A stretch of DNA of 9,699 bases. Source: an uncultured Eubacteriales bacterium (lineage in GTDB: Bacteria; Bacillota; Clostridia; Lachnospirales; Lachnospiraceae). Made by a program: the position numbers and the translations under genes. The stretch lies in the NCBI GenBank assembly GCA_900321915.1, contig ONXW01000064.1, positions 1 to 9,699 on the forward strand. The letters are read 5' to 3'. The notes below the pieces were generated by a model that saw nothing but the letters and a program-made list of their open reading frames with translations, ran no database searches and was not told the DNA's origin. Shown here in pieces: positions 7,581 through 9,699 of this stretch (its first letter is position 1; the number at the start of each line of letters is the position of its first letter).

Positions 7581-7618
7581 AGATTGCAAAGAAATTCTTG
7601 CATAGGAGCGTGATTAGT

Positions 7619-8644
7619 ATGGAAAAGAAGAATCTTGACTGGTCGAATCTCGGATTTGGATATATGCCGACGGATTACCGTTATCTGTCCTGCTTCAAAG
7701 GCGGAAAGTGGGATGACGGCGCCCTGATTACAGATTCCAATATTGTGATGAGTGAGTGTGCCGGAGTTCTCCAGTATTCCCAGAGCTGTTTTGAGGGTCT
7801 GAAGGCCTACACCACAGAGAGCGGACATATTGTTGTTTTCCGCCCGGACCTGAATGCCTCGAGAATGAAGGATTCCTGTGAGAGACTGGAAATGCCGGTC
7901 TTCCCCGAGGAGAGATTTATCAAGGCTGTTGAGGAAGTCGTTAAGGCTAATGACGCCTGGGTACCGCCCTTCGGTTCCGGCGCAACCCTCTACATCCGTC
8001 CGTACATGTTCGGTTCGTCCGCGGTTATCGGCGTCAAGCCGGCGGAGGAGTACCAGTTCCGTATTCTGGTAACCCCGGTAGGACCGTATTTCAAGGGCGG
8101 CGCAAAGCCGATCACCATCCGCGTCAGCGATTTTGACCGTGCGGCCCCGAGAGGTACCGGACACGTAAAGGCCGGCCTGAACTATGCCATGAGCCTTCAT
8201 GCCATCGTGGACGCCCACAAGAAGGGCTTTGACGAGAACGTTTACCTTGATCCGGCAACCCGGACCAAGATTGAGGAGACCGGCGGCGCAAATGTGATCT
8301 TCATCACGAAGGACAACAAGCTTGTCACGCCGAAGTCTGACAGTATCCTTCCGTCCATCACACGCCGTTCCATCGTGTATGTGGCAGAGCATTATCTGGG
8401 CATGCAGGTGGAGGAGCGCGAGGTTTATCTGGACGAGGTCAAGGACTTCGCGGAGTGCGGCCTCTGCGGTACCGCAGCGGTTATCTCCCCGGTCGGCAAG
8501 ATCAATGACCACGGCAAGGAGATCTGCTTCCCGGCCGGCATGGAGAAGATGGGACCGACCACCCAGAAGCTGTATGATACCCTGACCGGTATCCAGATGG
8601 GCAAGGTCGAGGCTCCGGAAGGCTGGATCCACGTGATTGAGTAA
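7619..8644 (+). CDS. ilvE: Branched-chain amino acid aminotransferase
   Basis: IlvE is a PLP enzyme that transfers the amino group between glutamate and the 2-oxo acids of valine, leucine and isoleucine. It catalyses the last step of their synthesis and the first of their breakdown. The product is 341 residues, typical of the longer bacterial/eukaryotic-type BCAT group. Residues 58-64 read CFEGLKA. RPYMFGS is at 127-133. The PLP lysine is K184 in GTGHVKAGLNYA, and the EETGGANVIFI segment follows at 219-229. LPSITRRSI is at 244-252 and GTAAVISPVG at 284-293. A CGLC pair lies just before the last motif. AGGAG (7604-7608) is 10 bases before ATG 7619. The gene is monocistronic: its own promoter, then a strong terminator. 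Its codon use is closer to hup than to the GH13 gene, suggesting high expression. The leader is too short for a T-box. Confidence 0.96.
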   Translation: MEKKNLDWSNLGFGYMPTDYRYLSCFKGGKWDDGALITDSNIVMSECAGVLQYSQSCFEGLKAYTTESGHIVVFRPDLNASRMKDSCERLEMPVFPEERFIKAVEEVVKANDAWVPPFGSGATLYIRPYMFGSSAVIGVKPAEEYQFRILVTPVGPYFKGGAKPITIRVSDFDRAAPRGTGHVKAGLNYAMSLHAIVDAHKKGFDENVYLDPATRTKIEETGGANVIFITKDNKLVTPKSDSILPSITRRSIVYVAEHYLGMQVEEREVYLDEVKDFAECGLCGTAAVISPVGKINDHGKEICFPAGMEKMGPTTQKLYDTLTGIQMGKVEAPEGWIHVIE

Positions 8645-8683
8645 TTCCCCTGTCTCTTTGAAAAAGATATCTATGTAAGTATT

Positions 8684-8716
8684 ACGGGGCCTGCAGTCTC
8701 TGCAGACCCCGTTTTT
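8684..8716 (+). terminator. Intrinsic terminator of ilvE
   Basis: ACGGGG (8684-8689) pairs with CCCCGT (8707-8712). After one C-A mismatch the stem continues with CTGCAG on both sides (8691-8696, 8700-8705) closing a TCT loop. TTTTT follows directly (8712-8716). Confidence 0.93.
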
Positions 8717-8749
8717 GAGCGAAAAGGCCGGAGAATGGACGCGCGGCAT

Positions 8750-8776
8750 GGCGGGATGGCCGTCCCGCCGGAGGAG
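8750..8776 (+). promoter_or_regulatory. Hairpin abutting the tadA ribosome binding site
   Basis: GGCGGGA (8750-8756) pairs perfectly with TCCCGCC (8763-8769) around a TGGCCG loop. The ribosome binding site GGAGGAG (8770-8776) begins at the very next base and lies 7 bases before ATG 8784. The fold leaves the site exposed but flanked, so it may position or partly limit ribosome entry. It lacks a T-tract. Confidence 0.5.
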
Positions 8777-8783
8777 TACTGAA

Positions 8784-9245
8784 ATGACAGCAGATGAGAA
8801 ATATATGAAAGAAGCCATCCGGCAGGCCAGGAAGGCAGCCTCCATCGGCGAGGTGCCCATCGGCTGCGTGATAGTGTACGAAGATAAGATTATCGGTCGG
8901 GGCTACAACCGCCGCACGACGGACGGCATGGTGCTGGCCCACGCCGAGATTGCGGCGATTCGCAAAGCCTGCCGGAAGATGGGAGACTGGCGCCTGGAGG
9001 GCTGCACCATGTACGTCACCCTGGAGCCCTGCCCCATGTGCGCCGGCGCCATCGTCCAGGCGCGGATTCCCCGGGTGTATATCGGGGCCATGAACCCGAA
9101 AGCCGGCTGCGCCGGCTCTGTCCTGAATATTCTGGAAGAAAAGGGCTTTAACCATCAGGTAGAAACCCACCGCGGACTCCTGGGAGAAGAGTGCAGCGCG
9201 ATGCTCAAAGAATTCTTCCGGGATTTGCGGAAGAAGAAAGAGTAG
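8784..9245 (+). CDS. tadA: tRNA-specific adenosine deaminase TadA
   Basis: TadA deaminates A34 to inosine in the anticodon of tRNA-Arg(ACG), letting it read several CGN codons. It is a zinc-dependent cytidine-deaminase-fold homodimer in the cytoplasm. The 153-residue product has GEVPIGCVIV at 22-31, the zinc and catalytic motif HAE at 53-55 (ligand H53, proton shuttle E55) and PCPMC at 82-86 with ligands C83 and C86. The C-terminal helix ends in a basic tail (RKKKE). The start at 8784 is set by GGAGGAG 7 bases upstream. A TTG at 8715 in the same frame lies inside the ilvE terminator and is rejected. No good promoter is evident; a weak TTGAAA/TATTAC pair (8658-8685) precedes the ilvE terminator. 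No terminator follows until 9644, so the mRNA probably runs through the repeat array. Confidence 0.95.
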   Translation: MTADEKYMKEAIRQARKAASIGEVPIGCVIVYEDKIIGRGYNRRTTDGMVLAHAEIAAIRKACRKMGDWRLEGCTMYVTLEPCPMCAGAIVQARIPRVYIGAMNPKAGCAGSVLNILEEKGFNHQVETHRGLLGEECSAMLKEFFRDLRKKKE

Positions 9246-9250
9246 AATGG

Positions 9251-9630
9251 CTTGCCGCCTCTCTGCCGGGCTGTGCATCCCGCCTCATTCAGTCTTTTGA
9301 TCAGCCTAGAAATCAGAAATTTCTTTGTCGCGGCTGTGCGGTTCTCCCTCTGCCGGAAACTGCGCTGCCGCATCAACTTGCCACTCCTCCACCCGGGCTG
9401 TGCATCCCGCCGGCCTGGGGGTCTTGCACAGCTGTGAAAGCAGAAGCTTCTTTGTCCCGGCCGTGCGGTTCTCCCATTGCGGGAAACTGCGCTGCCGCAT
9501 CCACTTGCCACCCCTACAGCCGGGCTGTGCATCCCGCCGGTCCGGGGGTCTTGCACAGCTGTAGAAATGAAAGCTTCTTTGTCCCGACCGTGCGGTTCCC
9601 CGTTTGCCGGAAACTGCGCTGCCGCATCCA
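9251..9630. repeat. Three tandem 126/127/127-bp structured repeat units
   Basis: Units run 9251-9376, 9377-9503 and 9504-9630, each starting CTTGCC and ending GCTGCCGCATC plus two bases. Units 2 and 3 differ at about 16 of 127 positions by my count; unit 1 is more diverged, mainly at 9285-9320. Two potential hairpins recur. Hairpin I pairs GCTGTGCA with TGCACAGC (9397-9404 and 9425-9432; repeated exactly 127 bases on at 9524-9531 and 9552-9559). Hairpin II pairs the GTGCGGTT segment with AACTGCGC, including wobbles, and extends three pairs past a mismatch in units 1 and 2 (for unit 2, 9459-9470 with 9485-9496). A unit length of 127 is not a multiple of three, so the reading frame shifts between units in both directions; this argues against a protein. 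Function is unknown. No known RNA family was recognised. Confidence 0.9.
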
Positions 9631-9643
9631 CAAAAGCAAAAAG

Positions 9644-9685
9644 GACGCATGAAAAACTTCCGTTTTTCATGCGTCATTATCTTTT
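9644..9685. terminator. Perfect 14-bp hairpin, probable bidirectional terminator
   Basis: GACGCATGAAAAAC (9644-9657) pairs perfectly with GTTTTTCATGCGTC (9662-9675) around a TTCC loop. On the + strand ATTATCTTTT follows. On the - strand the stem is followed by CTTTTTGCTTTTG, a better T-tract. It can end the tadA/repeat transcript from the left and a convergent transcript from the right, if a gene lies there beyond the window. The last 14 bases of the window hold nothing recognisable. Confidence 0.8.
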
Positions 9686-9699
9686 CCGGGAATAAATTA

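Noticed and set aside
7472..7618. T-box or other amino acid riboswitch before ilvE
   Set aside because: The promoter places the RNA start about 32 bases from the ATG, too little for a T-box, and no antiterminator/terminator pair is present.
9251..9630. CRISPR array
   Set aside because: Units are contiguous, about 127 bp long and diverged from each other, with no short constant repeats or unique spacers.
9191..9652. 153-codon plus-strand frame across the repeat array
   Set aside because: It begins inside tadA, and the unit length of 127 makes each unit translate differently; there is no ribosome binding site.
9155..9670. 171-codon minus-strand frame across the repeat array and the tadA end
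   Set aside because: It reads the three repeat units in three different frames and overlaps tadA, so it is not a repeat protein.
9246..9699. Small SRP RNA (ffs), often found just after tadA in Firmicutes
   Set aside because: I looked for the conserved GGAAGGAAGCA-type core on both strands and did not find it; it may lie past the window end.

Overview
The window looks like chromosomal core sequence from a fairly GC-rich member of the Clostridia, most likely Lachnospiraceae. The basis is the gene content (SpoVG, HU, RqcP, DivIC, TilS, Hpt, FtsH), the strong AGGAGG-type ribosome binding sites, the TTG and GTG starts, and promoters of the TTGACA/TATAAT type. The family-level assignment is inferred from protein style and gene order, not from a search. 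All ten genes are on the + strand.

Left part (1-1080): the end of spoVG, cut by the window edge, closes with an intrinsic terminator. A strong promoter and a structured leader then drive a two-gene unit, hup (HU) and rqcP, which ends at its own terminator. Middle (1081-7471): a second promoter starts a long unit, divIC - tilS - hpt - ftsH - GH13 alpha-glycosidase, with short gaps or overlaps between most genes. It combines cell division, tRNA-Ile lysidine synthesis, purine salvage, membrane proteolysis and cytoplasmic alpha-glucan breakdown. The order rqcP-divIC-tilS-hpt-ftsH matches the classic Bacillus/Clostridium cluster, but the sporulation genes normally interspersed (yabP, yabQ, spoIIE) are absent. 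This suggests a lineage that has lost sporulation.

Right part (7472-9245): ilvE (branched-chain aminotransferase) has its own near-consensus promoter and a strong terminator. It is followed by tadA (tRNA adenosine deaminase), whose ribosome binding site abuts a hairpin.

The tail (9246-9699) has no credible gene. It holds three tandem units of 126, 127 and 127 bp with two conserved potential hairpins each, then a perfect 14-bp hairpin that can act as a terminator in both directions. The reading frame shifts from unit to unit, so the array is better explained as structured non-coding or repetitive DNA than as a protein. It is the least explained part of the window.
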